From: Dasania sp. GY-MA-18
GTDB lineage: Bacteria; Pseudomonadota; Gammaproteobacteria; Pseudomonadales; Dasaniaceae
Direction of reading: 5' to 3'
Assembly: GCF_024734385.1 (NCBI RefSeq)
Contig: NZ_JANHAP010000003.1
Location: forward strand, 186,001 to 250,000
Length of the DNA stretch: 64,000 nt
In this document: one piece after another, positions 1 to 9,944 of the stretch
Numbering within the stretch: the stretch's first letter is position 1
Layout: each line of letters begins with the position of its first letter
Notes under the pieces: model-generated
Seen by the model: only the letters and a program-made list of their open reading frames with translations
Database searches by the model: none
Told to the model about the DNA's origin: nothing
Program-made: the position numbers and the translations under genes

Positions 1-36
1 CTTAAAGAACGATATAGTGGAAAAGGTTTGTTGATA

Positions 37-1101
37 ATGCAATTCATTGATTTGGCTTCTCAGTACCAGCATTTAAAGGCGCGTATTGATATGCGTATTC
101 AGAATGTACTCGATCATGGGCAGTATATTATGGGGCCAGAAGTTCAAGAGCTGGAGGAGGCGTTAGCAGAGTATGTGGGGGTGAAGCATGCTATTACTTG
201 CGCTAATGGAACTGATGCATTGACGCTCTCTATGATGGCTTTAGAAATAAAAGAGGGTGATGCGGTTTTCTGCCCCACGTTTACTTTTTTTGCTACAGCA
301 GAAACTATTGCTTTTCAGCGGGCAACACCAATATTTGTGGATTCTGATGAGTCGACATTTAACATATGCCCGAAGGATTTAGAGCGGTGTATTAAACAAA
401 CAATTGCGGAGGGGAAGTTGAGCCCTAAAGCTATAGTTGCTGTTGATCTATTTGGCCTCCCGGCGAACTACCCTGAATTAGAAAAGCTTGCTAAGAAATA
501 CGATTTAAAATTAATTGAAGATGCCGCGCAGGGCTTTGGTGGCTCGATTAATGGTAAAAGGGCGGGTAGTTTTGGCGACATAGCTACAACCAGTTTTTTT
601 CCTGCTAAGCCTCTGGGGTGTTATGGCGATGGAGGGGCGATATTTACTGATAATGATGAGTATGCGGAGCTGATTCGATCATATCGTGTTCATGGTAAAG
701 GGAGCGACAAATACGATAATGTTCGAGTTGGTATGAATAGTAGGCTGGATACTATTCAAGCAGCTATTTTATTGGAAAAGCTCGCCGAGTTTCCTCGGGA
801 ACTTACTTGTCGTGATCGAGCTGCCGCAGAATATGAAAAAGAGCTAAGTGGTAGTTATAAAACGCCTCAAGTTCCGAAGGGTTATACTAGTTCTTGGGCG
901 CAATATACATTGGTCGATGAAAATCGTGATGCGATTATGCGGGAGTATAAGAATAAAGGCATACCCACGGCTATTTATTATGGGACTTGTATGCATCAAC
1001 AGACAGTGTTCAAGGCGCTTAGTTTTCGTAAAGACAATTGTCCTGTAGCGGAGAGGCTGGCCAAACAAGTATTTAGCTTGCCTATGCATGCCTATTTGTA
1101 A
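37..1101 (+). CDS. DegT/DnrJ/EryC1 sugar aminotransferase, WbpE-like
   Basis: PLP-dependent aminotransferase that should add an amino group to a 3-keto nucleotide sugar (WbpE type, UDP-2,3-diamino-uronic acid branch). Visible motifs are the N-terminal MQFIDLASQY, CANGTDAL, LIEDAAQGFGG and SFFPAKPLGCYGDGG, with the PLP lysine at about residue 191. ATG 37 is preferred over TTG 28/31 because AAAAGG at 21-26 sits at correct spacing for 37. The protein stops at FSLPMHAYL, about 15-20 residues before the usual family end, so the C-terminal helix is missing. The wbpA/B/D-type partners would have to lie left of the window. The family is certain; the exact substrate is inferred. Confidence 0.85.
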   Translation: MQFIDLASQYQHLKARIDMRIQNVLDHGQYIMGPEVQELEEALAEYVGVKHAITCANGTDALTLSMMALEIKEGDAVFCPTFTFFATAETIAFQRATPIFVDSDESTFNICPKDLERCIKQTIAEGKLSPKAIVAVDLFGLPANYPELEKLAKKYDLKLIEDAAQGFGGSINGKRAGSFGDIATTSFFPAKPLGCYGDGGAIFTDNDEYAELIRSYRVHGKGSDKYDNVRVGMNSRLDTIQAAILLEKLAEFPRELTCRDRAAAEYEKELSGSYKTPQVPKGYTSSWAQYTLVDENRDAIMREYKNKGIPTAIYYGTCMHQQTVFKALSFRKDNCPVAERLAKQVFSLPMHAYL

Positions 1102-1113
1102 AGTTGAGTGTGT

Positions 1114-2205
1114 ATGAAAGTCTTGATCATTGCGCCTATTCATTCCCCGATTGTTCAAAAGTTGGTCGCGGCCTTAAAAAATGCCGGAATTGACGTTTTA
1201 GCAGCCTCTCATAATGCAAAAGATATTGATGGCGTGATCGATCTCGGAGAGATTAATTCAATTTTTTCTTATTTCAACTTTTTTAAAATAAGAAAAATTA
1301 TTAAATCTTACAATCCTGATGTTGTCCATGCGCATGTGTTAAACCATTACGGCTTGATGGGGGCTGTTCATTCTAGGCCATTAGTTGTTGCGTTATGGGG
1401 GTCTGATGTGATGCTGGCTCCTTATGGCGGGTCTATCCTGAGAAAGTTTTTTTATAGAGCCATAAACTACATTGTCTTGAAAAGGGCGACTAGGATACAT
1501 ACCTCAGGCTCTCATGTTGCTGCTGAAGCTTTAAAACAGTGCAGATTTTCGAAAGGAAAGATGGAAGTTTTTTATTGGGGGTTTCCTTTAACTAAGCCTT
1601 CGGATAGTGAGCTTAAGCGTATTGGTAAAAAACTCTCTCGAGAATTTATGCTAGAGGGTGATGGATATATAGTTTTTCCACGAGGCGTGGGCGAGGTCTA
1701 TAATCCTACCGGCGTGGCTAAAATTATAAATAAACTTCATTCTGAAAATATAAAAAATAAAATAATTGTTCTTAAGGGCTTTTCCGATAATTTAAGTGTA
1801 GAACGTTTCTCTAAGCTGGTTGACATGTCAAAAATAATATTTGTTAATCGGCTGCTTACCCAAGATGAACTGTATTACATTTACAGCAAGGCAACTATTC
1901 ATGTGTCAATTCCTAAATCAGACAGCCTAGGCGGAGGGGTTATTGAGCCAGCGCTATTGGGAAGTTATCCTATTTTGAGTGACTTGCCTTCTTACCGAGA
2001 ATATGCGAGATCAAATGGGGGCTGTGTATTAACGAATATTTCAGATGATGCGTTGAATAGCCTAGTTACAAAGATCAAAGGTGGGGAGTTGGCTGGCTCG
2101 GATGAAGATAACTCTCAAGTTGATTATAGCGTGCAGTCAATAGTTAAGAGCTTTGAAGTGCTTTATCTCAGAGCATTAAATGACAGTAAAAAGCATGAAT
2201 ATTAA
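1114..2205 (+). CDS. Glycosyltransferase family 4 (GT-B fold)
   Basis: Cytoplasmic GT4-type glycosyltransferase that would add one sugar to the lipid-linked repeat unit. The N-terminal half starts MKVLIIAPIHS and contains PDVVHAHVLNHYG and ALWGSDVM. The C-terminal half has the donor-binding region VHVSIPKSDSLGGGVIEPALLGSYPILSDL, in which an E sits in the usual EX7E area. ATG 1114 is chosen over GTG 1108; both lie just after the preceding stop and neither has a strong ribosome binding site. The 3' end overlaps the flippase gene by 26 nt, suggesting coupled translation. Donor and acceptor sugars cannot be read from sequence. Confidence 0.85.
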   Translation: MKVLIIAPIHSPIVQKLVAALKNAGIDVLAASHNAKDIDGVIDLGEINSIFSYFNFFKIRKIIKSYNPDVVHAHVLNHYGLMGAVHSRPLVVALWGSDVMLAPYGGSILRKFFYRAINYIVLKRATRIHTSGSHVAAEALKQCRFSKGKMEVFYWGFPLTKPSDSELKRIGKKLSREFMLEGDGYIVFPRGVGEVYNPTGVAKIINKLHSENIKNKIIVLKGFSDNLSVERFSKLVDMSKIIFVNRLLTQDELYYIYSKATIHVSIPKSDSLGGGVIEPALLGSYPILSDLPSYREYARSNGGCVLTNISDDALNSLVTKIKGGELAGSDEDNSQVDYSVQSIVKSFEVLYLRALNDSKKHEY

Positions 2206-3634
2206 TAATGTGCTGTTATTTTCTATAGGGCCTCTAGGGTCGGCTGTATTAAGTTTAATAACACTGCCAATAGCAACGTGGTTTTTTTTACCTGAGGATA
2301 TTGGTCGGCTGGCAATGTTACAGGTCATAATGAGCTTTTCTGTTTTAATGTGTGGCTTGGGGCTAGATCAGGCGTACGTGAGAGAGTTTTATGAAGTTGA
2401 AGAAAATAAAAGGGCTTCGCTTTTAAAAACAGTATCGCTTCCAGGGCTGTTTATTATAGTTGGCCTGTTGGCTGGCTCGTTTATTAGCCCCTGGTCAATT
2501 TCTAAAATGTTGTTTGGCGTTAATGCCGGGAGTTTAACATTTTTTTTATTGATCGCTATATTTTGCGCGTTCAATATTCGATTTTTGAGCCTTGTTTTAC
2601 GTATGAATGAGCGAGGGTTGGCTTTTTCTATAAGCCAAATTTTACCTAAGGTTGTATTTTTACTATTTTTAGGTGTTTATATTTTATTTGAGTTTGAAAG
2701 CACGTTTAAGCTTTTAGTTATTGCGCAAACTATTTCTGTTTTGTGTGTGTTTCTGCTTTTTTCTTTTAATGCAAGGCGGCAGTTATGTTTGGCGCTACGT
2801 GCTGACTTTGATTATAAAAAACTTAAAATGATTTTGGTGTATTCTATTCCTTTGATGGGAGGGGGGGTTTCCTTCTGGGGGTTAACAGCTACAGATAAGT
2901 TTTTTTTGAGAGCTTTTTCCTCATTTGAAGAGCTGGGGGTTTATTCTGTTTCCATGAGCTTTGCTGGTGTAGGCCTGATCTTGCAGGCTATATTTTCAAC
3001 CATATGGGCGCCTACAGTTTATAAATGGAGTGCCGAGAAATGTAGCACCAATAAAGTTAAAAAAGTTATTGATAGTATGGTTGTGATTGTGGTCTTGCTT
3101 TGGGCGGGGGTTGGTGTGTTTTCATGGATGGTGCCTTTATTCTTGCCTCAAAGCTTTCAAAGTGTACAGAGTATTTTACTTGTAGCAATTGCTTATCCAT
3201 TGCTTTATACGTTGTCTGAGGCTACTTCTGTTGGCATTGGTGTAAAGAGAAAGTCAGTGTACTCATTGATTGCAACAGTAGTTGCGTTGGTCGTGAATGT
3301 CATAGGGAATTATTTTCTTGTTCCTAGGCATGGGGCGGCGGGCGCAGGTGTGGCTTCAGCCTTGGCGTTTTTTGTTTTTTTTGTTGTAAAAACTGAAGTT
3401 TCAGTTCGTATATGGCTTGAATTTGAAAGATTTAAAATGTATTTGTTTATTGTTTTGTTGTTGGTGCTTTCTGTCCTTATAAATATATTGTTCTTTAGTT
3501 CAAAGGAGGTTGTTATTGTTTTTTTGGTTTTCTTTGTTGCCGCGATATGCAGTTATAAAAGGCAGTTGTTGGTGTTTTGTTCGTTGTTAAAAGACAATAT
3601 GCCTAGTGCTTTAAAGGGGCGGAGGGATGGGTGA
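2180..3634 (+). CDS. wzx: Polysaccharide flippase, Wzx-like (MATE/PST superfamily)
   Basis: Integral inner-membrane protein of 484 residues with about 12-14 hydrophobic segments spread over the whole length. It has the typical N-terminal pattern of PST flippases (LLFSIGPLGSAVLSLITLPI, then GRLAMLQVIMSF). It should move undecaprenyl-PP-linked repeat units across the inner membrane before polymerisation. It overlaps the upstream GT4 gene and the downstream Wzy gene, so the three are probably cotranslated. A second in-frame ATG at 2195 is an alternative start. The sequence is AT-rich and poorly conserved, as is usual for Wzx. Confidence 0.85.
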   Translation: MTVKSMNINNVLLFSIGPLGSAVLSLITLPIATWFFLPEDIGRLAMLQVIMSFSVLMCGLGLDQAYVREFYEVEENKRASLLKTVSLPGLFIIVGLLAGSFISPWSISKMLFGVNAGSLTFFLLIAIFCAFNIRFLSLVLRMNERGLAFSISQILPKVVFLLFLGVYILFEFESTFKLLVIAQTISVLCVFLLFSFNARRQLCLALRADFDYKKLKMILVYSIPLMGGGVSFWGLTATDKFFLRAFSSFEELGVYSVSMSFAGVGLILQAIFSTIWAPTVYKWSAEKCSTNKVKKVIDSMVVIVVLLWAGVGVFSWMVPLFLPQSFQSVQSILLVAIAYPLLYTLSEATSVGIGVKRKSVYSLIATVVALVVNVIGNYFLVPRHGAAGAGVASALAFFVFFVVKTEVSVRIWLEFERFKMYLFIVLLLVLSVLINILFFSSKEVVIVFLVFFVAAICSYKRQLLVFCSLLKDNMPSALKGRRDG

Positions 3635-5048
3635 TGTGATGATGGTGCGCAAAGACAGCGTTAAAAAGTCAGGGGTTTTTTTTGCTTTAGTAATGATTTT
3701 GGCATTATTTACATTCTTCAAAGAAGTATACGCTACAAATAATTTTTTACCTACGCTGAGCTTTGTGTTGCTGCTAGAGATAATGGTGTTTAACTTTTTT
3801 TTAAACGATGATGATGTTTTTTCCCCGTTATCTATTTTTTCAATTATGTATTCTGGTTATGCCATTGGTGGGTATTATTATGCGGGCTCGGAAGATTATT
3901 TTGGGAAGTTTCTTGAGTTTATAAATATTTCTCGCGAAGAAACGGTATGGTTAATGGAGTGTGGGTTGTTATATTCTATTATTTCGTACTTTTTTTTCGG
4001 ATGTGGATATGTTCTTTTCAAGAAAAAGATTGTGTTTTTTGATCAAAGTTCAGGGCGATCTTTTTGGTTGTTTTTCTCTCGGTATTATCATTACTTGGCA
4101 TTCCCCTTTCTTTTTATCGGCGTTGTTTATTGGTATTGGGTTGCCATTGTTACAGCTGGAGGGTTGATTGATATGTTGATTTACTTTCAGGCTTTCAGGC
4201 ATTTAGTGGCTGATGCGCAGGTTAGTGTGCTTCCATATCATTTCTACTATAGTGGTATTTATATTTGGCTGTTAGGTTTAGTTGTTAGTGGAAAAAAAAT
4301 CAGCCTTTACTTTGTGGTATTTAGCATTCTTGGTTTAGTGATAAACTTATCTCAAGGGAGAATAACTCTTGCGATTACTTTTCTATTGTCGCAGCTTTTC
4401 TTCCTTGCATTGTTGGAGGTGAAGAATAGAAGAAAAGTTTTTGTAAGCTTTGTCGGGCTAATGGCACTAGCATTTGGCGTATACTTTTTGCGAATGCTGA
4501 GTAATAGTGTGTTTATTGGTAGCGAAGTAGATGTATTCAGTAAAAGCATACTCGAGACAATTGTTGGCGGGGGGAATGTTGCTGACCTGCAACAGCTCGT
4601 GATTATATTTCATACTTTCGAGTTAAGTAACTCTTTGTTAGGGGCTACTTATATTGATTGGTTTCGCAATAGTATAGGTGTGTTTTTTGGTTCTTCCCCT
4701 TCTTCTGTTGGTCTAACAATTAAAGAGCTATATGTTCCTGAAAGTTCAGGGGCGCCAACTCCTGGTGCCATTGGAGAGGCATACGCTAATTTTAATTTTG
4801 GCGCCCCGCTATTTATTTTTTTTATTGGGGTAGCTTTTTCTTTGATTTACAGATATGTAATGTCTAAGGGCGGAGTGTTTTTGTTGCTTGTCTATTCAGT
4901 GTTTTTAGCGCGTTTTATATTTATATACCCTAAGGTTGATTCTACAATGATGGTTAATTTTTTATGGGGAGTAACCCCATTTGTTATGGGTGTTATTCTA
5001 TTGCGCATATTTCACGAAATTTTAGCGAACTGCCAAAATGAAAAATAA
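3627..5048 (+). CDS. wzy: O-antigen/oligosaccharide repeat unit polymerase, Wzy-like
   Basis: Multi-pass membrane protein of 473 residues with about 11-12 hydrophobic segments and a large extramembrane loop (about residues 290-390). In the loop are GGGNVADLQQL and a segment ending SSGAPTPGAIGEAYANFNFG, a layout typical of the oligosaccharide repeat unit polymerase family. It should join flipped repeat units in the periplasm. Start choice is uncertain: ATG 3627 has AAGGGG at 3614-3618 upstream, but GGAGGG at 3621-3626 could instead serve GTG 3636 or ATG 3639. It overlaps its neighbours on both sides. Confidence 0.8.
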   Translation: MGDVMMVRKDSVKKSGVFFALVMILALFTFFKEVYATNNFLPTLSFVLLLEIMVFNFFLNDDDVFSPLSIFSIMYSGYAIGGYYYAGSEDYFGKFLEFINISREETVWLMECGLLYSIISYFFFGCGYVLFKKKIVFFDQSSGRSFWLFFSRYYHYLAFPFLFIGVVYWYWVAIVTAGGLIDMLIYFQAFRHLVADAQVSVLPYHFYYSGIYIWLLGLVVSGKKISLYFVVFSILGLVINLSQGRITLAITFLLSQLFFLALLEVKNRRKVFVSFVGLMALAFGVYFLRMLSNSVFIGSEVDVFSKSILETIVGGGNVADLQQLVIIFHTFELSNSLLGATYIDWFRNSIGVFFGSSPSSVGLTIKELYVPESSGAPTPGAIGEAYANFNFGAPLFIFFIGVAFSLIYRYVMSKGGVFLLLVYSVFLARFIFIYPKVDSTMMVNFLWGVTPFVMGVILLRIFHEILANCQNEK

Positions 5049-6162
5049 TAATATTGTTCATCTTACTTCGGTCCATCCTCGTTACGATAGTAGGATATTT
5101 ATAAAAATGTGTCAGTCGCTAGCCCAGAATGGCTATTTGGTTTCATTGATTGTGGCAGACGGAAAAGGTGGAGAAGTTAAGTCCAAGGTTAAAATAGTAG
5201 ATGTTGGAGAAGAAAAAAATCGTTTTTTACGTATAACATCAACAGTATTTAAAGTGTTTAAAAAGGCGAAAGAGCTAGATGCGGATATTTATCATCTGCA
5301 TGATCCAGAATTAATGCCTGTCGCTTTATTGTTAAAGTTGTTAAAGAAGAAAGTTGTTTTCGATATCCATGAAGACTTGCCAAGGCAGGTATTAAGAAAA
5401 TACTGGCTTCCGTATATGCTTCGCAAGCCAATTTCATTAATAGTTGAATCGCTAGAGTTTGTGACAGCTAAATTTGTTGATGCCATAGTGACTGTAACTC
5501 CCTCTATTGCAAAGCGCTTTCCTTTTTCTCGAGTGATTGAGGTGAGAAATTATGCATTATTATCAGAGTTTAAAGATAATAGTGCAGAAAATAACAGTTT
5601 AAAAAATAAGAAGCTTGTTACCTATATTGGAGGAATATCGAAAGATCGAGGTATTGCCGTTATGGTAAATGCAATTGATATTGTTGATGAGAAGTTAACA
5701 TTAGGAGGGAGATTTCAAGGAACTAACTTACAGGAAGAGATAGAAGTTCTTGAGGGATGGAGAAATGTTGATTTTTTAGGGTGGCAGACGAGAAGTCAAA
5801 TCTCCAAACTTTTAAGTAATTCGCTGGTGGGTCTTGTTGTGTTGCAGCCAACAGGGGATTACGAGGATGCCCTTCCTGTAAAAATGTTTGAATATATGGC
5901 CTCAGGTGCTGCTGTGATTGCGTCGAATTTCCCTCTTTGGAGAGAGATTATAAATGAGGTGCAATGTGGTCTCTGTGTGGACCCAACATCGCCGGTGGAG
6001 GTGGCTGGCGCTATTAATAGCTTGTTAGATAAACCTGAAATGGCTATAGGAATGGGGCTTCGTGGTAGACGGGCGGTATTGGATAGGTACAATTGGAATA
6101 CGGAGTTAAGTAAGTTGCTTGCTTTATACGAAGACTTGCTTTTTTACGATGAAAATAAGTGA
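5038..6162 (+). CDS. Glycosyltransferase family 4
   Basis: GT-B glycosyltransferase of 374 residues. The N-terminus has IVHLTSVHPRYDSRIFIKMC and DIYHLHDPELMPVALLL, a signature of a GT4 subgroup frequent in O-antigen loci. The C-terminal donor domain has LVTYIGGISKDRGI and MFEYMASGAAVIASNFPLW. The ATG lies inside the wzy 3' end (11-nt overlap), with no clear ribosome binding site of its own, so translational coupling is likely. It should add one of the internal sugars of the repeat unit; the sugar itself is unknown. Confidence 0.88.
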   Translation: MKNNNIVHLTSVHPRYDSRIFIKMCQSLAQNGYLVSLIVADGKGGEVKSKVKIVDVGEEKNRFLRITSTVFKVFKKAKELDADIYHLHDPELMPVALLLKLLKKKVVFDIHEDLPRQVLRKYWLPYMLRKPISLIVESLEFVTAKFVDAIVTVTPSIAKRFPFSRVIEVRNYALLSEFKDNSAENNSLKNKKLVTYIGGISKDRGIAVMVNAIDIVDEKLTLGGRFQGTNLQEEIEVLEGWRNVDFLGWQTRSQISKLLSNSLVGLVVLQPTGDYEDALPVKMFEYMASGAAVIASNFPLWREIINEVQCGLCVDPTSPVEVAGAINSLLDKPEMAIGMGLRGRRAVLDRYNWNTELSKLLALYEDLLFYDENK

Positions 6163-6291
6163 GAGATATTGTGTTTTCGTAAGTTTTCCAGGTAGTGTTT
6201 TTTGCAAGGGTATGCCAACTAATTTAACCGGTTATTGAAGGTAAGTGCTAATGAATTTGTATTATGATTTGTTGGCTTGCGGTGATTGAAA

Positions 6292-7524
6292 TTGATTAAG
6301 AAGAAAACTGTATGGTATATATCTAAGTATGCCAATATTGAGAGATTTGGTTCAGATACTAGGCACGCTAGCTTTTGCAAGGAGTTTTCCAGAAATGAAT
6401 TAGATGTGAGGCTTATCACATCTAATTCATCGCACCTTTTTGAAACGTTACCTACTTTTAAAGGATGTTATTATGAGCATAAAGATAAAGGTGTGGATGT
6501 GGTTTGGGTAAATACTATTCGCTATCGTAAGACCAATGGTGTTAAGCGAATTGTCAGCTGGATTTGGTTCGAGTTGTTAGTGATTATTTTTCCAATGGTT
6601 AAGAAATGCAAAAGGCCAGACGTTGTAATAGCCTCGTCTCTCTCTCTCTTTTCAGTGCTGTCGGGAAGTTTTTTTAAGTTCTTTTATAAGTCAAAGTTTA
6701 TTTTTGAAATTAGAGATATTTGGCCTCAGAGCTTGATTGATCTAAAAGGGCTGTCGGTTAACAGCCCTATAGCTTTATTGTTAGGGGGCATTGAGAGATT
6801 TGGCTATAAATATGCAGATGTGATTGTTGGTACAATGCCGGGTCTGCATTTGCATGTTAAAGAGAAAATAGGAGACAGTAGTAAAGTACATTTTATACCT
6901 CAGGGGGTTAGCCTTGATTGGTACAGGGATAGGCAAGAAAGCGTTTCTCTGGAGTATATAGATAAATATATTCCAAAAAATAAATTCATCGTAACCTATG
7001 CAGGTACATTTGGTGTGGCTAACGCCTTAAATTATATTGTTGACGCTGCTAGAATGTTGAGTCATGAAAGCACAAATATTCATTTTTTATTAGTGGGAGC
7101 AGGATCTGAAGAAGCAAAGCTTAAAGAGCAGGTTTTAGCCTCTAATATTAAGAATATTACATTTGCTCCTCGGGTGGGAAAAAACCAAGTGCAGTCTATC
7201 TTAGAGGAGTCAGATGTATTATTGGCTTCCGTTAGGGATGAAAAAGTTTACAGATTTGGGTTGTCATTAAATAAGTTTATAGACTATATGTATGCCAAAA
7301 AGCCAATAATATGTCTGTTTTCTGGCTATCCATCAATGATTAATGAGGCAGGGTGTGGTGAATTTATACCGTCGGAAGATGCCGAGGCATTAGTTGATAA
7401 ATTGTTAGAGTATGAGTCCTATAGTAAAGATGATCTAAGTAAACTGGGTCAAAATGGCTATGATTTTTTGGTGAATAATAGGAGCTTTAACGTCTTGGCT
7501 AAGCAGTATATGGGTTTGTTCTGA
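6292..7524 (+). CDS. Glycosyltransferase family 4, WbuB-like
   Basis: GT4 transferase of about 410 residues, resembling the WbuB-type proteins that often precede a PglC-like initiating transferase. Motifs are [34 protein letters not shown] and [13 protein letters not shown]. An in-frame TGA at 6283-6285 rules out a longer protein and there is no nearby in-frame ATG, so translation must begin at a TTG: 6286 or, better spaced from GGTGA at 6281-6285, 6292. The stop overlaps the next start by one base. It probably adds the second sugar onto the bacillosamine-type primer (inference from position). Confidence 0.83.
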   Translation: MIKKKTVWYISKYANIERFGSDTRHASFCKEFSRNELDVRLITSNSSHLFETLPTFKGCYYEHKDKGVDVVWVNTIRYRKTNGVKRIVSWIWFELLVIIFPMVKKCKRPDVVIASSLSLFSVLSGSFFKFFYKSKFIFEIRDIWPQSLIDLKGLSVNSPIALLLGGIERFGYKYADVIVGTMPGLHLHVKEKIGDSSKVHFIPQGVSLDWYRDRQESVSLEYIDKYIPKNKFIVTYAGTFGVANALNYIVDAARMLSHESTNIHFLLVGAGSEEAKLKEQVLASNIKNITFAPRVGKNQVQSILEESDVLLASVRDEKVYRFGLSLNKFIDYMYAKKPIICLFSGYPSMINEAGCGEFIPSEDAEALVDKLLEYESYSKDDLSKLGQNGYDFLVNNRSFNVLAKQYMGLF

Positions 7525-8120
7525 TGATGAAACGGTTGTTTGATTTTATCGTTTCTGGTTTGGGCCTGATTATTCTTTTTCCCGTTATAATATTAGTCGG
7601 CTATAAAGTAGCTAAAAATATTGGGAGACCGGTTTTTTTTTATCAATATCGGCCTGGCTTGAATGGAGTGATATTTAAAATGACTAAGTTCCGAAGTATG
7701 CGAGACACCGTTGATAGTAATGGTAATATATTGCCTGACTCAGAGCGTTTGACGCCATTTGGTGAGCAGTTGCGTAGTTCAAGCATGGATGAGCTGCCTG
7801 GTTTATGGAATGTTTTGAAAGGTGATATGAGTCTTGTAGGCCCCCGCCCATTATTAGTTGAATATTTACCTTTGTATTCGAAAGAGCAAGCCAGGCGCCA
7901 TACTGTACGCCCAGGCATTACGGGCTGGGCACAAGTTAATGGACGAAATGCGATTAGTTGGGAGGATAAATTTAAGCTAGATGTTTGGTATGTCGATAAT
8001 CGAAGTTTTTGGCTGGATTTGAAAATACTATTTCTGACAGTTAAAAAGGTGTTTGTTAAAGAAGGGATTTCCGCTGATGGCGAGGTAACTATGCATAAGT
8101 TTACAGGAAATAATGAGTAA
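7524..8120 (+). CDS. pglC: Initiating phosphoglycosyl transferase, PglC-like
   Basis: Small (198 residues) monotopic phosphoglycosyl transferase. It moves a sugar-1-phosphate, in this family typically N,N'-diacetylbacillosamine-1-P, from UDP to undecaprenyl phosphate. One N-terminal hydrophobic helix with a central proline ([11 protein letters not shown]) is followed by [10 protein letters not shown], the catalytic DE pair in [20 protein letters not shown], and [14 protein letters not shown]. It lacks the extra membrane helices of WcaJ/WbaP, as expected for PglC size. ATGATG at 7524 overlaps the previous stop by one base, and the 3' end overlaps pglD by 8 nt. Confidence 0.92.
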   Translation: MMKRLFDFIVSGLGLIILFPVIILVGYKVAKNIGRPVFFYQYRPGLNGVIFKMTKFRSMRDTVDSNGNILPDSERLTPFGEQLRSSSMDELPGLWNVLKGDMSLVGPRPLLVEYLPLYSKEQARRHTVRPGITGWAQVNGRNAISWEDKFKLDVWYVDNRSFWLDLKILFLTVKKVFVKEGISADGEVTMHKFTGNNE

Positions 8121-8742
8121 TAAGTTAGCAGTCATAGGGGCTGGTGGTCACGGTAAGGTTGTAGCGGAAGTTGCGATTTTGGGTGGTTTCTGGGATGAGG
8201 TTGTTTTTTTCGATGACGCATACCCAAAAGTGAGTGGCGGTCGGTGGCCGGTTGTAGGTTCTAGTGAGAGGCTATTTGAACAGCTAGAAGCTTTCGATGG
8301 GGTTATTGTTGCTATTGGTAATAATCAGCTGCGGTTAAATAAAACCATGCAGTTATTGAGTGCTGGCGGCAAGGTTGTTTCGGTTGTTCATCCTTCGGCA
8401 GTGGTCAGTCCGTATGCCCAAATAGATTTGGGTACTGTTGTATTTCCAGGCGCTATCATTAATGCCGATGCTGTTATTGGTCTGGCATGCATTATTAATA
8501 CCGCAGCAGTCATCGAACATGATTGCCTGCTTCATGAAGGCGTGCATATAAGTCCCCATGCAACTTTATCAGGTCAAACGGTTGTTGGCGCACGAAGCTG
8601 GTTGGGGGCTGCGTCTGTTACTAAGGAGCTGGTAACCGTTGGCAGTGATGTTATTGTAGGTGCGGGGGCTGTGGTTGTTAAGTCTTTGCCTAGTGGGGTG
8701 ACTGCTGTTGGCAATCCTGCACGTGTTTTGGTTAACCGTTAA
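8113..8742 (+). CDS. pglD: Acetyltransferase, PglD/NeuD-like (left-handed beta-helix)
   Basis: Hexapeptide-repeat N-acetyltransferase of 209 residues. It has an N-terminal nucleotide-sugar binding domain ([17 protein letters not shown]) and a C-terminal beta-helix from about residue 95. The catalytic histidine is most likely H136 in AAVIEHDC, matching H125 of Campylobacter PglD. It should use acetyl-CoA to acetylate the 4-amino group of the UDP-4-amino sugar made by PglE. ATG 8113 has AGGAAA upstream and overlaps pglC by 8 nt. The pglC-D-E-F context supports the bacillosamine assignment over sialic-acid NeuD. Confidence 0.9.
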   Translation: MSNKLAVIGAGGHGKVVAEVAILGGFWDEVVFFDDAYPKVSGGRWPVVGSSERLFEQLEAFDGVIVAIGNNQLRLNKTMQLLSAGGKVVSVVHPSAVVSPYAQIDLGTVVFPGAIINADAVIGLACIINTAAVIEHDCLLHEGVHISPHATLSGQTVVGARSWLGAASVTKELVTVGSDVIVGAGAVVVKSLPSGVTAVGNPARVLVNR

Positions 8743-8765
8743 TTGTGATTCATACAGGAATAATC

Positions 8766-9944
8766 GTGTCTAAAGTTTTTTTATCACCATGGCCGTCTTT
8801 CTCTCAAGAAGAGTCTGATGCCGTTTCACGTGTTTTGTTATCTAATAAAGTAAATTATTGGACGGGCCAAGAAGGCCGCCAATTTGAAAAAGAGTTTGCG
8901 GATTTTTCTGATTCAGAATATGCCATTGCTGTGGCAAATGGAACAGTGGCCTTAGATTTGGCGTTGTATGGCTTGGGGGTTTCTAGCGGCGATGAAGTTA
9001 TTGTTACTTCACGCACGTTTCTGGCATCAGCTAGTGCTGTTGTTACATGCGGTGCGACTCCTGTTTTTGCTGATGTGGATATAAATAGTCAGAATATTAC
9101 AGCTGATTCTATTCGTGAGGTGATGACCAATAAAACCAAAGCTATTATTTGTGTTCATTTGGCAGGGTTGCCTTGTGAGATGGACGAGATAATGGCGTTG
9201 GCTAAAGAAAATGGCGTGTTTGTGATTGAAGATTGTGCTCAGGCGCACGGTGCTATGTATAAAGGACGCTCGGTGGGATCTATAGGCGATGTTGGGGCAT
9301 GGTCTTTTTGCCAGGATAAAATTATGACTACCGGCGGTGAAGGCGGAATGGTTACAACCAATAATAAGGCTTTATGGGAGAAAATGTGGGCTTATAAAGA
9401 CCATGGCAAGTCCTTCGATGCGGTCTACAATTATAACCACCCCCCGGGTTTTAGATGGTTGCATGAGAGTTTTGGCACTAACTGGCGTTTAACTGAAATG
9501 CAGTCTGTTATTGGTCGCATTCAAATTAAGCATATGCCCATGTGGAGTCGAAAAAGACAAGAAAATGCGAAGGCTATTAATCGTGTTTGTGAACAGTTTT
9601 CAGTCATAAGAGTTCCCTCTGTGCCAAGTCATGTTGTACACGCCTGTTATAAACATTATGTTTTTGTCAGGCCGGAATATTTGGCCGAAGGCTGGAGTCG
9701 TGATCGTATAGTTGATGAAGTGAATGCGCGAGGAGTGCCTTGTTTTCAGGGGACGTGTTCAGAAATTTATCTGGAAAAAGCTTTCGATAATTCAGGGTTT
9801 CGGCCTGATATACGTTTGCCAAATGCCAAAGAGCTGGGAGAGACCAGCTTAATGTTTTTAGTGCACCCTACGCTGCTAGAAGAAGAGGTCAGAGACGCTT
9901 GCGAAGTAATTGGTGAAGTGTTGGCACTAGCTTCTTCATCGTAG
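8766..9944 (+). CDS. pglE: DegT aminotransferase, PglE-like
   Basis: PLP aminotransferase that should convert UDP-4-keto-6-deoxy-GlcNAc to the 4-amino sugar with glutamate as donor. The family signature FLSPWPSFSQEE, VIEDCAQAHGA and SFCQDKIMTTGGEGG are present; the PLP lysine is K185 counted from GTG 8766. GTG 8766 is preferred over GTG 8745 because AGGAA at 8756-8760 gives a good spacing and MSKVFLSPWP matches family starts. It lies 23 nt after pglD in the same direction. Confidence 0.9.
   Translation: MSKVFLSPWPSFSQEESDAVSRVLLSNKVNYWTGQEGRQFEKEFADFSDSEYAIAVANGTVALDLALYGLGVSSGDEVIVTSRTFLASASAVVTCGATPVFADVDINSQNITADSIREVMTNKTKAIICVHLAGLPCEMDEIMALAKENGVFVIEDCAQAHGAMYKGRSVGSIGDVGAWSFCQDKIMTTGGEGGMVTTNNKALWEKMWAYKDHGKSFDAVYNYNHPPGFRWLHESFGTNWRLTEMQSVIGRIQIKHMPMWSRKRQENAKAINRVCEQFSVIRVPSVPSHVVHACYKHYVFVRPEYLAEGWSRDRIVDEVNARGVPCFQGTCSEIYLEKAFDNSGFRPDIRLPNAKELGETSLMFLVHPTLLEEEVRDACEVIGEVLALASSS

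Noticed and set aside
2-34. Possible 3' end of an upstream polysaccharide gene (frame 2, ending VEKVC-stop)
   Set aside because: Only ten codons are visible, too few to identify or support a gene.
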